A stretch of DNA of 38,270 nt, from the NCBI RefSeq assembly GCF_001189245.1, contig NZ_LFIQ01000111.1, positions 22,616 to 60,885 on the forward strand, read 5' to 3'. This document shows, one piece after another, positions 7,486 through 15,822 of the stretch (the first letter of the stretch is position 1; the number at the start of each line of letters is the position of its first letter). Both the position numbers and the translations under genes were made by a program. A model generated the notes under the pieces. That model searched no databases and was not told the origin of the DNA. It saw only the letters and a program-made list of their open reading frames with translations. The DNA is from Bradyrhizobium pachyrhizi (GTDB taxonomy: Bacteria > Pseudomonadota > Alphaproteobacteria > Rhizobiales > Xanthobacteraceae).

Positions 7486-8982
7486 TTACATCCGCCCGTC
7501 GGAGATCCGCTCACTTTCTTGCGAGGCATCCGGATACGGCGCCTCGCCGTCCTCGATCTGCCTGGGCGCGGGCGGACGCGCCGGCCGCACTGCCGACGGG
7601 GGCGGACGGCGGGGTGCGGGTCCCCTGGTTCCCGCCCTGAGATTGGCCTCGGCGAGCCGTGCCTCGCGCAGGCGCTCCTTCGCACGTGCACCCTCGCGGT
7701 AGCGCGCCAGAACACCCGCCACGGACGAGGCCCCCCTCGCCCACAGGCCGACGAAATGACCGGCGACGCGGCCGGTGGCGCCGCCGGCCCAGACCAGCTC
7801 GAACGGCGAAAACAGCCGCCAGCGATCGTCGCCCCACAGGATGCTGCGCGCGATCAGCTGCCCGGCGAGCGCCGAGGTGTTGAGTCCCTGCCGGCCGAAG
7901 CCGCTCGCCACCCACAGGCCCCGGCGCAACTGACCGATCTGCGGCATGCCGTGCACGGTGACGCCGACCGCGCCGCCGAACATCTCGGCGATCGGAACCT
8001 TGCCGAGTTGCGGAAACACCGTGGCGATGCGGCGCTGCACCGCCCCGCCAAGCCGCTTCGGCCGTGCGTCCCAGGTGGCTTCGGGGCTCGCCCACAACAG
8101 CCGATCGCCATCGACAACACGGAAATGGTCGATGCCGTCGCTGTCGACGACCGAGCCGGGAAAGACGATGGTCTCGGCCAGCCGCTCCCCGAGCGGCTCG
8201 GTCAATGCCGCGTAGCGCCACACCGGCAGCAGCGTATCGGACAAGCGCTTCAGCGGCGCGCCGAGATGGATATTGCCGGCGAGGACAATATGGTTGGCGC
8301 GCAGCCGCGCCGTCGGCGTCACGATGCGTTTGCGGATGCCGGAGAAATCGATGCTGACGACCGGCGTCTCCTCGAAGATCCGCACGCCCGCCCGCATCGC
8401 CAGCGCGGCGAGGCCGTGCACATATTTGCGACCTTCTATCTGGAACGCCTTCGGATAATAGATGCCGTGGAAATAGCGGCCGGTCCTGAGCACGCTGCGC
8501 ACGCGATCGACCTGCCAGCCCTCGATCTCGGTCGCCAAATCCTCACCCAGCGTCTGCAGGCGGCTGATCAGCGCCTCGCCGACATCGACATTGGAGACCT
8601 CCAGCGCGCCATCGCTCGGCTTGATGCCCGGGATCAAATCTTCGGTAGCGGCGGCGCGGACATAGTCGGCGCCCTCCTTCGACAGCGCCCACAATTCGCG
8701 GGCATCGTCGAGGCCGACGCGCTCGATCACATCTGTTATCGGCAGGCCGAATCCCGGCATTACGGTGCCGAGATGATGACCGGAGGCGTTCCAGCCGATC
8801 TGGCGGCCTTCGAGCACCGCGACGCTCGCACCGAGCCGCGCCGCCTCACGCGCCACGGTCAGGCCGGCCAGCCCGGCCCCGACCACGCAAATATCGACGT
8901 CGAGGTCGAACGCCAGACGGTCGCGGAACGGCGAGGCCGCCTGATCGGGGCCGTCTGCCGCACTTGTGGAACTCTCGCTCAT
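7486..8982 (-). CDS. FAD-dependent oxidoreductase, DAO family
   Basis: This 498-residue flavoprotein has an N-terminal Rossmann FAD site, VVGAGLAGL at residues 33-41 followed by VAVLEG. It also has SGHHLGTVMPGFG and the late VASGFGRQGLNTSALAGQL block typical of glycine / D-amino-acid oxidase (DAO) relatives such as PuuB and OrdL. It probably oxidises an amine or amino acid, but the substrate cannot be read from sequence. The last about 70 residues form an Arg/Ala/Pro-rich tail outside the fold. The ribosome site before the ATG at 8982 is weak. It is divergent from the SixA-like gene, with 95 bases between. Confidence 0.82.
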   Translation of the reverse strand: MSESSTSAADGPDQAASPFRDRLAFDLDVDICVVGAGLAGLTVAREAARLGASVAVLEGRQIGWNASGHHLGTVMPGFGLPITDVIERVGLDDARELWALSKEGADYVRAAATEDLIPGIKPSDGALEVSNVDVGEALISRLQTLGEDLATEIEGWQVDRVRSVLRTGRYFHGIYYPKAFQIEGRKYVHGLAALAMRAGVRIFEETPVVSIDFSGIRKRIVTPTARLRANHIVLAGNIHLGAPLKRLSDTLLPVWRYAALTEPLGERLAETIVFPGSVVDSDGIDHFRVVDGDRLLWASPEATWDARPKRLGGAVQRRIATVFPQLGKVPIAEMFGGAVGVTVHGMPQIGQLRRGLWVASGFGRQGLNTSALAGQLIARSILWGDDRWRLFSPFELVWAGGATGRVAGHFVGLWARGASSVAGVLARYREGARAKERLREARLAEANLRAGTRGPAPRRPPPSAVRPARPPAPRQIEDGEAPYPDASQESERISDGRM

Positions 8983-9077
8983 GGCGTTTCTTACGAACCG
9001 CTGCGGCGCTTGTCACCTTGTCCAGGGCATGAGCCTGTAGAATTAATTCGACCTGACCGAATCGAGAATGGAAGTCC

Positions 9078-9620
9078 ATGCGCCGTTTGCTGCTGCTGCG
9101 TCACGCCAAAACCGAACACGACGCGCCTTCGGGGCACGACCAGGACCGCCGTCTCGACGAGCGCGGCCACCGCGACGCAGCGGAGATCGGCGGCTGGATC
9201 GCCCGTCATCCGCCCCTGCCCAATCTGGCGCTGGTCTCGCCGGCGGTCCGCACCAGGCAGACCTGGGAGATCGTGCGCGAGGCGCTGAAGGGCGCCGGGC
9301 CTGCGCCGAAGGTCGAATTCGTGCCGGACCTCTACGGCGCCGACCCGGTGCAATTGCTGACCGCGATCCGGATGGCTTCGGTCAGCGATCCGAAGCGGCT
9401 GATGCTGGTCGGCCATAATCCCGGCATGCACGAGCTCGCGCTGACGCTGACCGGCAGCGGCGACGAGGCCGCAAAGCGCGCGCTCGGCGACAATCTGCCG
9501 ACCTCGGGGCTCGCCGTCTTCGACTTTGCGACCGACGACTGGAACGACGTCTCGTTTCGGCGCGGCAAGCTCGTCCTGTTCGTCAGCCCTAAGCTGTTGA
9601 AGCAGGCCTCGCGCAGCTGA
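9078..9620 (+). CDS. SixA-like histidine phosphatase
   Basis: This 180-residue cytoplasmic protein belongs to the histidine phosphatase (phosphoglycerate mutase-like) superfamily. It has the catalytic LRHAKTE with His at residue 9, SPAVRTRQTWE (second arginine region), and the GHNPGMHEL block with the second histidine. It is closest to SixA, which dephosphorylates histidine-phosphotransfer domains. It is slightly longer than E. coli SixA (about 160). An orphan HPt protein occurs at 34.4 kb in this window, but a link is only speculation. GGAAG precedes the ATG. Confidence 0.85.
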   Translation: MRRLLLLRHAKTEHDAPSGHDQDRRLDERGHRDAAEIGGWIARHPPLPNLALVSPAVRTRQTWEIVREALKGAGPAPKVEFVPDLYGADPVQLLTAIRMASVSDPKRLMLVGHNPGMHELALTLTGSGDEAAKRALGDNLPTSGLAVFDFATDDWNDVSFRRGKLVLFVSPKLLKQASRS

Positions 9621-9626
9621 CGCAAG

Positions 9627-9655
9627 CGGACAGCGCCGCGCCGCCATGCTATATT
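9627..9655 (+). promoter_or_regulatory. Candidate sigma-70-type promoter for usp
   Basis: CGGACA and TATATT are separated by exactly 17 bases just behind the SixA-like gene, about 125 bases before the stress-protein start. The -10 is good, and the -35 matches four of six consensus positions. The same -35 with the same spacing recurs at 10623. Confidence 0.4.
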
Positions 9656-9777
9656 GGCCTCTGCGCGACAGGGGGACCGGTTCGCGTCGAGACCAGAACG
9701 ACTTCAAGAAAAAGAAGGCGCGCGTCCCGGGCACAGGGACCAAACGGCTCCAGACCAATCGCGGACAGGAGGCGCAG

Positions 9778-10203
9778 ATGTACAAATCCATTCTCGTTCC
9801 GATCGACCTCGCTGATACCGATCTGGCGAAGCCGGCGATCGCAACCGCTGCAACATTGTCGCAAACATGGAACGGGACGGTTCGTCTGCTCAACGTGCTG
9901 CCGATGACGCCGGTGATGCTCGCCGAATACGTGCCGGCGGATTTCGACAGCCAGCAGCGCGAAACATCGGAAGAAGCGCTTGCGATCGTCGCGCGCGAAT
10001 CCGGCATCGCGCCCTCCCGCATCTCGGGCGTGGTGCGTCAGGGCGGCATCTATCACGAGATCCTCGAGGAGGCCGCGACCATGAAGGCCGACCTCATCGT
10101 GATGACCTCGCACCGGCCAGCGATGCGCACCTACTTCCTCGGCTCAAATGCCGGCCACGTGGTGCGCTACGCCAAATGCTCGGTGCTGGTGGTGCGGCAC
10201 TAA
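9778..10203 (+). CDS. Universal stress protein (UspA family)
   Basis: This 141-residue single-domain UspA-fold protein begins MYKSILVPIDLADTDLAKPA and ends GHVVRYAKCSVLVVRH, the usual first and last strands. I chose the ATG at 9778, with CAGGAGG five bases upstream, over an ATG at 9646 that adds 44 low-complexity residues. The ATP-binding Usp consensus G-x2-G-x9-G-(S/T) is only partly kept: the final GSN is present, but the first glycines are replaced in SHRPAMRTYFLGSN. ATP binding is therefore uncertain. A candidate promoter lies just upstream, so it is probably transcribed alone. Confidence 0.9.
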   Translation: MYKSILVPIDLADTDLAKPAIATAATLSQTWNGTVRLLNVLPMTPVMLAEYVPADFDSQQRETSEEALAIVARESGIAPSRISGVVRQGGIYHEILEEAATMKADLIVMTSHRPAMRTYFLGSNAGHVVRYAKCSVLVVRH

Positions 10204-10318
10204 AGCTGGGTGAGTCATGGCCGTCGCAGGCGGCGCTGCCAAAATATCGAAAACAACCCCATGCAAAGTAGCCGGCGGCGGCCGGCGTTCGACCAGGCGA
10301 CTTGACACGTCGGGCAAC

Positions 10319-10465
10319 TCAGGGATATTCTTCTAGTATTCCGAAATTGCGCACGAAGATGCCGTTGAGGACGCGGCGGTCATTCGCTCGTGGCACGCCG
10401 CGCGGCTTGTTGGGCAGCATCGGCTCGATGGCAGTCCATTCGTCGTCGGAGAGTTCGTAGCGCAT
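10319..10465 (-). pseudogene. IS5-family transposase, N-terminal remnant
   Basis: From the ATG at 10465 the frame reads MRYELSDDEWTAIEPMLPNK, then PRGVPRANDRRVLNGIF, the start of IS5-family insertion-sequence transposases. After about 39 residues it diverges and stops at 48 residues instead of continuing into the catalytic region. No inverted repeats or remaining transposase were found, so the element is inactive debris. The 10204-10830 gap otherwise holds only the candidate promoter and inverted repeat listed separately. The remnant marks the left side of a region whose genes look accessory. Confidence 0.85.
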
Positions 10466-10622
10466 GATTCGGCCCCTTCGGTCAGGCGCTGGAACCACGG
10501 CTCGGCAGTCAGCTCAATGAGGCACTGACCGACGGCGATTGGTCGCTATGCACCCGAAAGCGGACGCATTGTGCTCACGTTGAGCTCTTCACCTCTTGAC
10601 CCGAAGCGGTCGTCGGCCATGC

Positions 10623-10651
10623 CGGACAGTGGCTCAACATACTGCTATAAG
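10623..10651 (+). promoter_or_regulatory. Candidate promoter upstream of NRPS gene
   Basis: CGGACA, 17 bases, TATAAG: the same layout as the candidate at 9627-9655, about 180 bases before the TTG start of the synthetase gene. The long leader would include the inverted repeat at 10680-10694. This is pattern evidence only. Confidence 0.35.
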
Positions 10652-10679
10652 CGTTGAGCTTCCCAAGATGCTGTCAGAA

Positions 10680-10694
10680 CAGGCAACTTGCCTG
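10680..10694. promoter_or_regulatory. Inverted repeat CAGGCAA-C-TTGCCTG, possible operator
   Basis: Seven-base arms match perfectly around one base, about 25 bases downstream of the candidate -10 for the synthetase gene. The size and position fit a repressor site. No regulator gene lies next to it. Confidence 0.3.
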
Positions 10695-10830
10695 AGCGCA
10701 GCCGAGGCGCCCGCGGTCGATTGCCCGACGATGCTATCCGCGTATTCTCGTCCTTCGATGTGTTTGAGGGTTCTGGGAATTGACTTCACCAGCTCAGGAT
10801 ACGGAGCGACATTGACGATGAGGGGCGGCG

Positions 10831-13800
10831 TTGTCGAATATTGTCAAGGAATTGCGGAAAGGTAACGCACGCAAGGGCGCCGGAAGACGCCCCTTTCCGT
10901 GCGTTCGAGACCTCCTCGCCGACCACGCGGAAACTGCGCCGGAGCGCTATGCCATTCTGGCCCCGGCGCGCCGCCCGATGACGTATGGCGCGCTATGGAC
11001 GCAGGCAAATGAAGTGGTTTTCGGGTTGCGGAACGTCGGCGTGCGCCGAACTGACAGGGTCGCGGTCGTGTTGTCGGACGGACCAGAGGCTGCAGTAGCG
11101 GCGATCACGGTTGCGGCCGGCGCGGTTTGTGTACCTCTCAATCCGGGTTTCACCTGTGATGAATACCTGCGTTATTTCGGCGAATTGCAGCTGGCGGCGC
11201 TATTGACGCACGCTGACTTGAATTCGGCCAGCCGACGCGCCGCCCAAATCCAGGGCGTGCCCGTGATCGATGTGTCGATGCGGCCGAACGAGGGAGCCGG
11301 CGCGTTCAGTGTTGCCGGTCGGGCACCGCAGCTCCTGGTTGACGACGAGTTTGCGTCCAGCGCTGACGACGCGTTCATCCTGATGACATCTGGCAGCACG
11401 TCGCGGCCCAAAACGGTCCCTCTGACCCATGCGAGCGTCTGTCTGTCGGCCGACAACGTTGGCGCCGTCTTGGAGCTGGAGGCTCGCGACCGATTGCTAA
11501 GCGTACTGCCTCTCTTTCATGGGCATGGCTTGATCTCGGGACTTCTGGCCGCGCTTGCGGCAGGCTCCAGTACGGTCTGTCCGCCTGGCTTCGATGCAAC
11601 AGCGTTCTTCGGCTGGCTGATGGAGTTCCGACCAACCTGGTACACGGCGGTACCAGCAATCCATCGCGCAGTATTGGCGGCGGCGGATCCCTACAGGCAG
11701 GCTGCGCAGCGGTCCTCCTTGCGGCTCGTTCGTTCGGCTTCGACGTCTCTGTCGTCGGAAGTGCTCGACGGACTAGAAGCGCTGTTTGGTGTTCCCGTTA
11801 TAGACACCTACGGCATGACGGAGGCCGCGACCCAGATCGCTGCTAATCCCTTGCAGCGGCGAAAGCGCGGTTCCGTCGGCCGGCCGGCCGGCCCCGAGAT
11901 CGGGATACTGGACAGGAGAGGCCGTCGCTTGCCATCCGGCAAACGTGGAGAGATCGCGCTGCGAGGTCCCACCATAACCAGAAGGTACGACAATGATGCC
12001 GCCGCTACAGCGTCCGCATTTCAGGACGGCTGGTTCCGGACCGGCGACCTCGGATACCTGGACGCCGACCGGTATCTCTTTATCGTCGGTCGCATCAAGG
12101 AGATCATCCATAAGGGCGGGCAGAAGATTGCCCCCGCCGAGGTAGAGAGCGCATTGCTGAGCCACCCGGCTGTGATCGAAGCCGCTGTTTTCCCTGTCCC
12201 CCATGAGCGACTGGGCGCGGACGTCGCCGCCGCTATTGTGCTGCGTCAGGACGCAAAGGTGAGCGTACAAAGTCTCCGAGACTTTGCCCGAGGACGCCTG
12301 GCCGGGTTTAAGGTCCCTGGCCTCATCGTGATTGTAACAGAGATTCCGAAAGGCTCCGGCGGGAAGATCAAGCGCAATGAACTTGCGGCCGGCCTTTCAA
12401 AGACTCGACCAATCCAGGACGACGGCAAAGGAGTTGCGCCCAGCTCGGAATTGGAGCGTCAACTGGCCGGTATCTGGAAGGACATCCTGGACATCGATCG
12501 GATCAGCGTTGATCAGGATGTCTTCGCGCTCGGCGTGGATTCACTTGCCATGACCCAGTTGATCTTGCGTGTGGAAGAGTACTTCGGCGTCATGCTGTCG
12601 TTCGAGGATATCTTCAATTCGTCGACCGTTGCAGCGCTTGCGCTTCGCCTTGAATCATCAAAAGAGAGCGCCGGCTCGTTGGCGCGCCCGCACGATCCGC
12701 CATCGCAGATCTCGCGCGCTGATGCAGATGGCGCACAGTCAATCTCCATCGTGCAGGAGCGCATGCTACGCATCGAGCGAAAATTACCCGGGCTACCCCA
12801 GTTCAACCTGCCGTTCGCTTATCGATTGCAGGGCCGACTAAGCATTCCCGTGCTCGAGCGGAGCCTTGCCGAGGTCGTGCGTCGGCATGACATGCTGCGC
12901 ACGGCGTTTATCTGGCAGGATGAGGTCCCCCTCGCTCGCGTCGTGCCGGACGTCGATGTCAGATCAATCCTGGCTGTGAAGGATTATGCAGTCCCGGTGC
13001 ATGCCGGAGATACCCGTGCCAAGGAACTTCTGCTGGTAAAGGCGAAGCTGGAAGCCGAACGGAGCTCCCTGGCGCCGATCGACATGAACAATGCGCCACT
13101 GTTCCGGGCCTATCTCTTCAGGCTCGATGCCAGGGACCATGTTTTGCTCCTGGTCATGCATGATATCATCATCGATGGCTGGTCGATGGCAATCTTCATG
13201 GAAGAACTTCTGGAGATCTATGCCGCTGCGATTTCCGGTGCGAAGGCGCAGCTGCCCAAACCATCGCTTCAGTTTTCCGATTTCGCTCGCTGGCAGCGTT
13301 TGTGGTCCAGCACCGAGGAAGCAAACAGGCAGTTCGCTTACTGGAAGCGATGCCTCGACAAAGCCTCACCTCCATTTGCAGCCCCGAAAAGCAGCGTTGG
13401 AGGCGAATTGACTTCGCGCGCTCTCCAGGAATCATTTCAAATATCGAACAATCTGGTGACGCAGCTGAGCGCCATGAGCCGCGACCGGGGCGTAACTCTG
13501 TTCATGAGTTTACTCGCCGGTTTCAAGACCCTGCTGTTGCTCCGGAGCGAACGCAACGACATTTGTGTCGCGACTTTGATGGCCAATCGGCCTCAACTCA
13601 GGACAGAACGCGTGATCGGTCCGTTCGCGAACACAACGATCATCCGCACCCAACTTGATGCTGATCTGACCTTTAGCGAAGCGCTTGAACGCGTGCGCAG
13701 GGCCGTCTTGGAGGCTTACGCCAGACAAGAACTTCCCTTCGATATAATTGCCAGCCGACTGGCGGAAGAGACCGGCTTGTGCCCGGCATCACTCGTCCAA

Positions 13801-14085
13801 GTTTATTTCGTTCTCCAAGTTGCGTTCCGCCGAGCGCTCCAGTTGCCCGATCTGACGGTTCGCCCGTTCGGCTACCAGGAAGAACGGTCTGCCATGCCGA
13901 TTGATCGCGCTTGGCTCTCGATTACCCTTAAGGACACCCCGTCGGGAATGACCGGCATATGCGGGCGCAAGGACGACTTGTTCGAGCCAAACACCGTCCA
14001 GAATTGGATTGCCGATTACACGGCAATCTTGGTCAATGCGGCCGCAAACCCCAACGAGCAGCTTGGCCGATTGATTGATCCCTGA
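10831..14085 (+). CDS. Single-module NRPS-like synthetase, adenylation-carrier-condensation
   Basis: This 1084-residue cytoplasmic enzyme has three parts. Residues about 25-525 are an acyl/amino-acid adenylation domain: LMTSGSTSRPKTVPLTH near 184, YGMTEA near 326, GWFRTGDLG near 400, then GRIKEIIHKGGQKIAPAEVE and PKGSGGKIKR. It resembles acyl-CoA synthetases more than classical NRPS A domains. Residues about 540-615 are a carrier protein with phosphopantetheine Ser571 in LGVDSLAMTQL. Residues about 640-1080 are a condensation domain with RHDMLRTAF, FSDFARWQRLW and IGPFANTTIIR. The catalytic motif is HDIIIDGWS at 777-785, so the second His of HHxxxDG is Asp778. There is no thioesterase or reductase. 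The TTG start has AGGGG five bases upstream; an overlapping ATG at 10818 is out of frame. The product is unknown; an amide formed between the carried acyl group and a free amine is one possibility. Its less GC-rich codon use suggests acquisition. Confidence 0.88.
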   Translation: MSNIVKELRKGNARKGAGRRPFPCVRDLLADHAETAPERYAILAPARRPMTYGALWTQANEVVFGLRNVGVRRTDRVAVVLSDGPEAAVAAITVAAGAVCVPLNPGFTCDEYLRYFGELQLAALLTHADLNSASRRAAQIQGVPVIDVSMRPNEGAGAFSVAGRAPQLLVDDEFASSADDAFILMTSGSTSRPKTVPLTHASVCLSADNVGAVLELEARDRLLSVLPLFHGHGLISGLLAALAAGSSTVCPPGFDATAFFGWLMEFRPTWYTAVPAIHRAVLAAADPYRQAAQRSSLRLVRSASTSLSSEVLDGLEALFGVPVIDTYGMTEAATQIAANPLQRRKRGSVGRPAGPEIGILDRRGRRLPSGKRGEIALRGPTITRRYDNDAAATASAFQDGWFRTGDLGYLDADRYLFIVGRIKEIIHKGGQKIAPAEVESALLSHPAVIEAAVFPVPHERLGADVAAAIVLRQDAKVSVQSLRDFARGRLAGFKVPGLIVIVTEIPKGSGGKIKRNELAAGLSKTRPIQDDGKGVAPSSELERQLAGIWKDILDIDRISVDQDVFALGVDSLAMTQLILRVEEYFGVMLSFEDIFNSSTVAALALRLESSKESAGSLARPHDPPSQISRADADGAQSISIVQERMLRIERKLPGLPQFNLPFAYRLQGRLSIPVLERSLAEVVRRHDMLRTAFIWQDEVPLARVVPDVDVRSILAVKDYAVPVHAGDTRAKELLLVKAKLEAERSSLAPIDMNNAPLFRAYLFRLDARDHVLLLVMHDIIIDGWSMAIFMEELLEIYAAAISGAKAQLPKPSLQFSDFARWQRLWSSTEEANRQFAYWKRCLDKASPPFAAPKSSVGGELTSRALQESFQISNNLVTQLSAMSRDRGVTLFMSLLAGFKTLLLLRSERNDICVATLMANRPQLRTERVIGPFANTTIIRTQLDADLTFSEALERVRRAVLEAYARQELPFDIIASRLAEETGLCPASLVQVYFVLQVAFRRALQLPDLTVRPFGYQEERSAMPIDRAWLSITLKDTPSGMTGICGRKDDLFEPNTVQNWIADYTAILVNAAANPNEQLGRLIDP

Positions 14086-14211
14086 AACGATCAGGTCAGT
14101 CGCACCAAGCCGGTGAAATAAAGTGCAACGCCTGTGCCGGTGTCCTGCCACGCGCAAGGTCGTCCAAAATTCGTCCGATCCGAGGTTCATCCAGCTTGAT
14201 TATCCACTAGA

Positions 14212-14225
14212 AATTGTCGACAATT
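14212..14225. promoter_or_regulatory. Perfect palindrome AATTGTCGACAATT, GntR-type operator candidate
   Basis: This perfect 14-base palindrome lies 57 bases before the small coiled-coil gene. Its core TTGTCGACAA fits the operator shape of FadR-subfamily GntR regulators (T-x-G-T ... A-C-x-A). A weak -35 TTGATT lies at 14195-14200, 17 bases before GACAAT inside the palindrome, so binding would block transcription. The rest of the 14086-14282 gap shows nothing recognisable. Confidence 0.45.
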
Positions 14226-14282
14226 CAGGGGTGCATTGGACGAGGGATTGATCAAATCTAATTTTGCCACTTGGAGGCGGCG

Positions 14283-14468
14283 ATGTGTAGATTTGCAGTG
14301 GATCTCATCGATTTTGAGGAATTGACCGCGGCGCAAAGGAAAGCACTGCTGAAGGACCTACAGAAGCGCAGGGATGCTCTGCAAGCGCAGCTGGAGGGGG
14401 TCAATGAATCGCTGAAGGGCGTCAATCAAGCGCTCAAGACGGTCCAGAAAGTATCAAAGCGCCGTTAG
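14283..14468 (+). CDS. Small coiled-coil protein, unknown function
   Basis: This 61-residue protein begins MCRFAVDLIDFEELTAAQRK. Its C-terminal half is a charged helix with heptad spacing of hydrophobics (LQAQLEGVNESLKGVNQAL), so it is probably a dimeric or adaptor coiled coil in the cytoplasm. The ATG at 14283 has GGAGG five bases upstream; a TTG at 14271 would overlap that site. I recognise the general type as a small rhizobial hypothetical protein but no function. It lies downstream of the synthetase in the same direction but probably has its own operator-like palindrome. A 15-base near-duplication (GCCGTTAGCGCCCG / GCCGTCAGCGCCCG) covers its stop codon. Confidence 0.65.
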   Translation: MCRFAVDLIDFEELTAAQRKALLKDLQKRRDALQAQLEGVNESLKGVNQALKTVQKVSKRR

Positions 14469-14651
14469 CGCCCGGGCCGTCAGCGCCCGAACAGGCTGTA
14501 GTCTGGTCTCCGCGCTTCAGCCGTGCAGGGGCTTCCGCCGAATGCGGAAAAGACAGCGGAGGGCCTGACCAAAGGGCACGTAAAATCGACGCGGCTCCGG
14601 ACGGCGGGGTGTGAAGCCCCCGGTCACGTCATGGCCACCGTTGCGGCCGCG

Positions 14652-15506
14652 TCAGGGTTGAATTCCGAGCACCTTAAGTATCGGCGTCCACCGGGTGTAA
14701 TCTTTCTCATGCATCGCTCGCGCCTCTGCACCGGATCGCCATACTTGCTTAAATCCGACATTCTGCAGTTTCTCCTGAGAACGTTGCGATGCTTGCCGAA
14801 AAATCTCGGAGAGTCGGGAGACTTCCTCCGCTGATGTTCCCGGCGGAGCGAAGATGCCGATCCATCCTTCCGTCTCAATCCCGCTGCCGGTTTGTGCAAG
14901 AACGTGAAGTGAATCTTGAAACGGGAGAAAGTCCGGAAAAGGAACAATCGCAACCGCGACATGCCCCCCAAGGACACTGAGGATCGCTGGCGCCGACCCT
15001 TGATAAGGTACGTGCACCATCGGCACTCCGTAGTCGTTGAAAAGCGTTGTACCTATGAGATGGGGAATGCTCCCGGCGCCTGCCGTGGCCACGGTGCGAT
15101 ATTTCTCCTCGCGCGAGGCCTCCAGCATGTATTCGGCAAGCTGCGCGGCAGCGTCTTTTCTCGCGACGGCAACGTATGAGAAGGTCGCCAAAATTCCGAT
15201 GGGCACGAGCTCGCTTTGAGGAGACGTTCTGAGCGACGACGTGGAGGACATGAACAAGAGTGTCTGAGTCCCCTTTTGCCGAAGTACCCAATCTGCCGCT
15301 ATTGCTCCTCCCGCGCCAGGTCGATTTTCCACGATCGTCGACGTTCGCGCGATCTGCTCCGCTGCTTCAGCAACGATTCTGGCTGCGGTTGAAGAGGTTC
15401 CCCCTGCCGCAAATCCCACAACCAATGTAATCTGTCCATCATTCGGAAGTGCGGGACTGGAGAGCATCACAAGCGCAGCAAGAAAAAGTGGCGTGAATCT
15501 CGTCAT
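14652..15506 (-). CDS. Bug-type (TctC-like) periplasmic solute-binding protein
   Basis: This 284-residue exported protein has a signal peptide, MTRFTPLFLAALVMLSSPAL, cleaved near residue 22. The mature part begins ITLVVGFAAGGTSSTAARIV and contains ENRPGAGGAIAADWV, VHVPYQGSAPAILSVLGG and EGWIGIFAPPGTSAEEV. These are hallmarks of the Bug family that binds small carboxylates for tripartite tricarboxylate transporters. It is a little shorter than the usual about 320 residues. No TctA or TctB membrane genes are nearby, so it is an orphan receptor; many Bug proteins are. GAGGG lies about ten bases before the ATG at 15506. The ligand is unknown. Confidence 0.85.
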   Translation of the reverse strand: MTRFTPLFLAALVMLSSPALPNDGQITLVVGFAAGGTSSTAARIVAEAAEQIARTSTIVENRPGAGGAIAADWVLRQKGTQTLLFMSSTSSLRTSPQSELVPIGILATFSYVAVARKDAAAQLAEYMLEASREEKYRTVATAGAGSIPHLIGTTLFNDYGVPMVHVPYQGSAPAILSVLGGHVAVAIVPFPDFLPFQDSLHVLAQTGSGIETEGWIGIFAPPGTSAEEVSRLSEIFRQASQRSQEKLQNVGFKQVWRSGAEARAMHEKDYTRWTPILKVLGIQP

Positions 15507-15822
15507 TCGCTGATGCCCTCTTCAACGAGTATCGCGATTTTCAAGGACAGCTGGACCACGTTCCCTTCGAGGGCGCAACCTCCGAAAGAACGTCATTTGG
15601 CCGGCTCGGCTCTCCGGCGCGCTGCGGGCGCGTCCATCCGTCCGTACCTCGCACGCGGTTCGCCATCGAAGCGGGCAGAATCCGATACTGAGGTCGATCT
15701 CCCCGAGCTCGTACGCGGGCTGGCACTATCTGAATGACACCGGTGTTCGGAGCCCGATAGACACCTCCTTCTTCTGACAATAGACTTTGACTAAAGATCG
15801 GATCGGATCAGGGCGAGCTTTT
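15507..15822. other. Divergent gap between Bug gene and cyclase gene
   Basis: This 316-base region must contain promoters for both flanking genes. I see no convincing open frame, hairpin terminator or consensus promoter. A TTG at 15787 would extend the cyclase by 12 residues, but the family start matches the ATG at 15823. Confidence 0.4.

Noticed and set aside
9010..9040. Sigma-70 promoter for SixA-like gene (TTGTCC ... TAGAAT)
   Set aside because: Spacing is only 14 bases, too short to support.
14523..14834. 103-codon plus-strand frame
   Set aside because: It overlaps the Bug-type gene antisense and has no ribosome site or recognised sequence.
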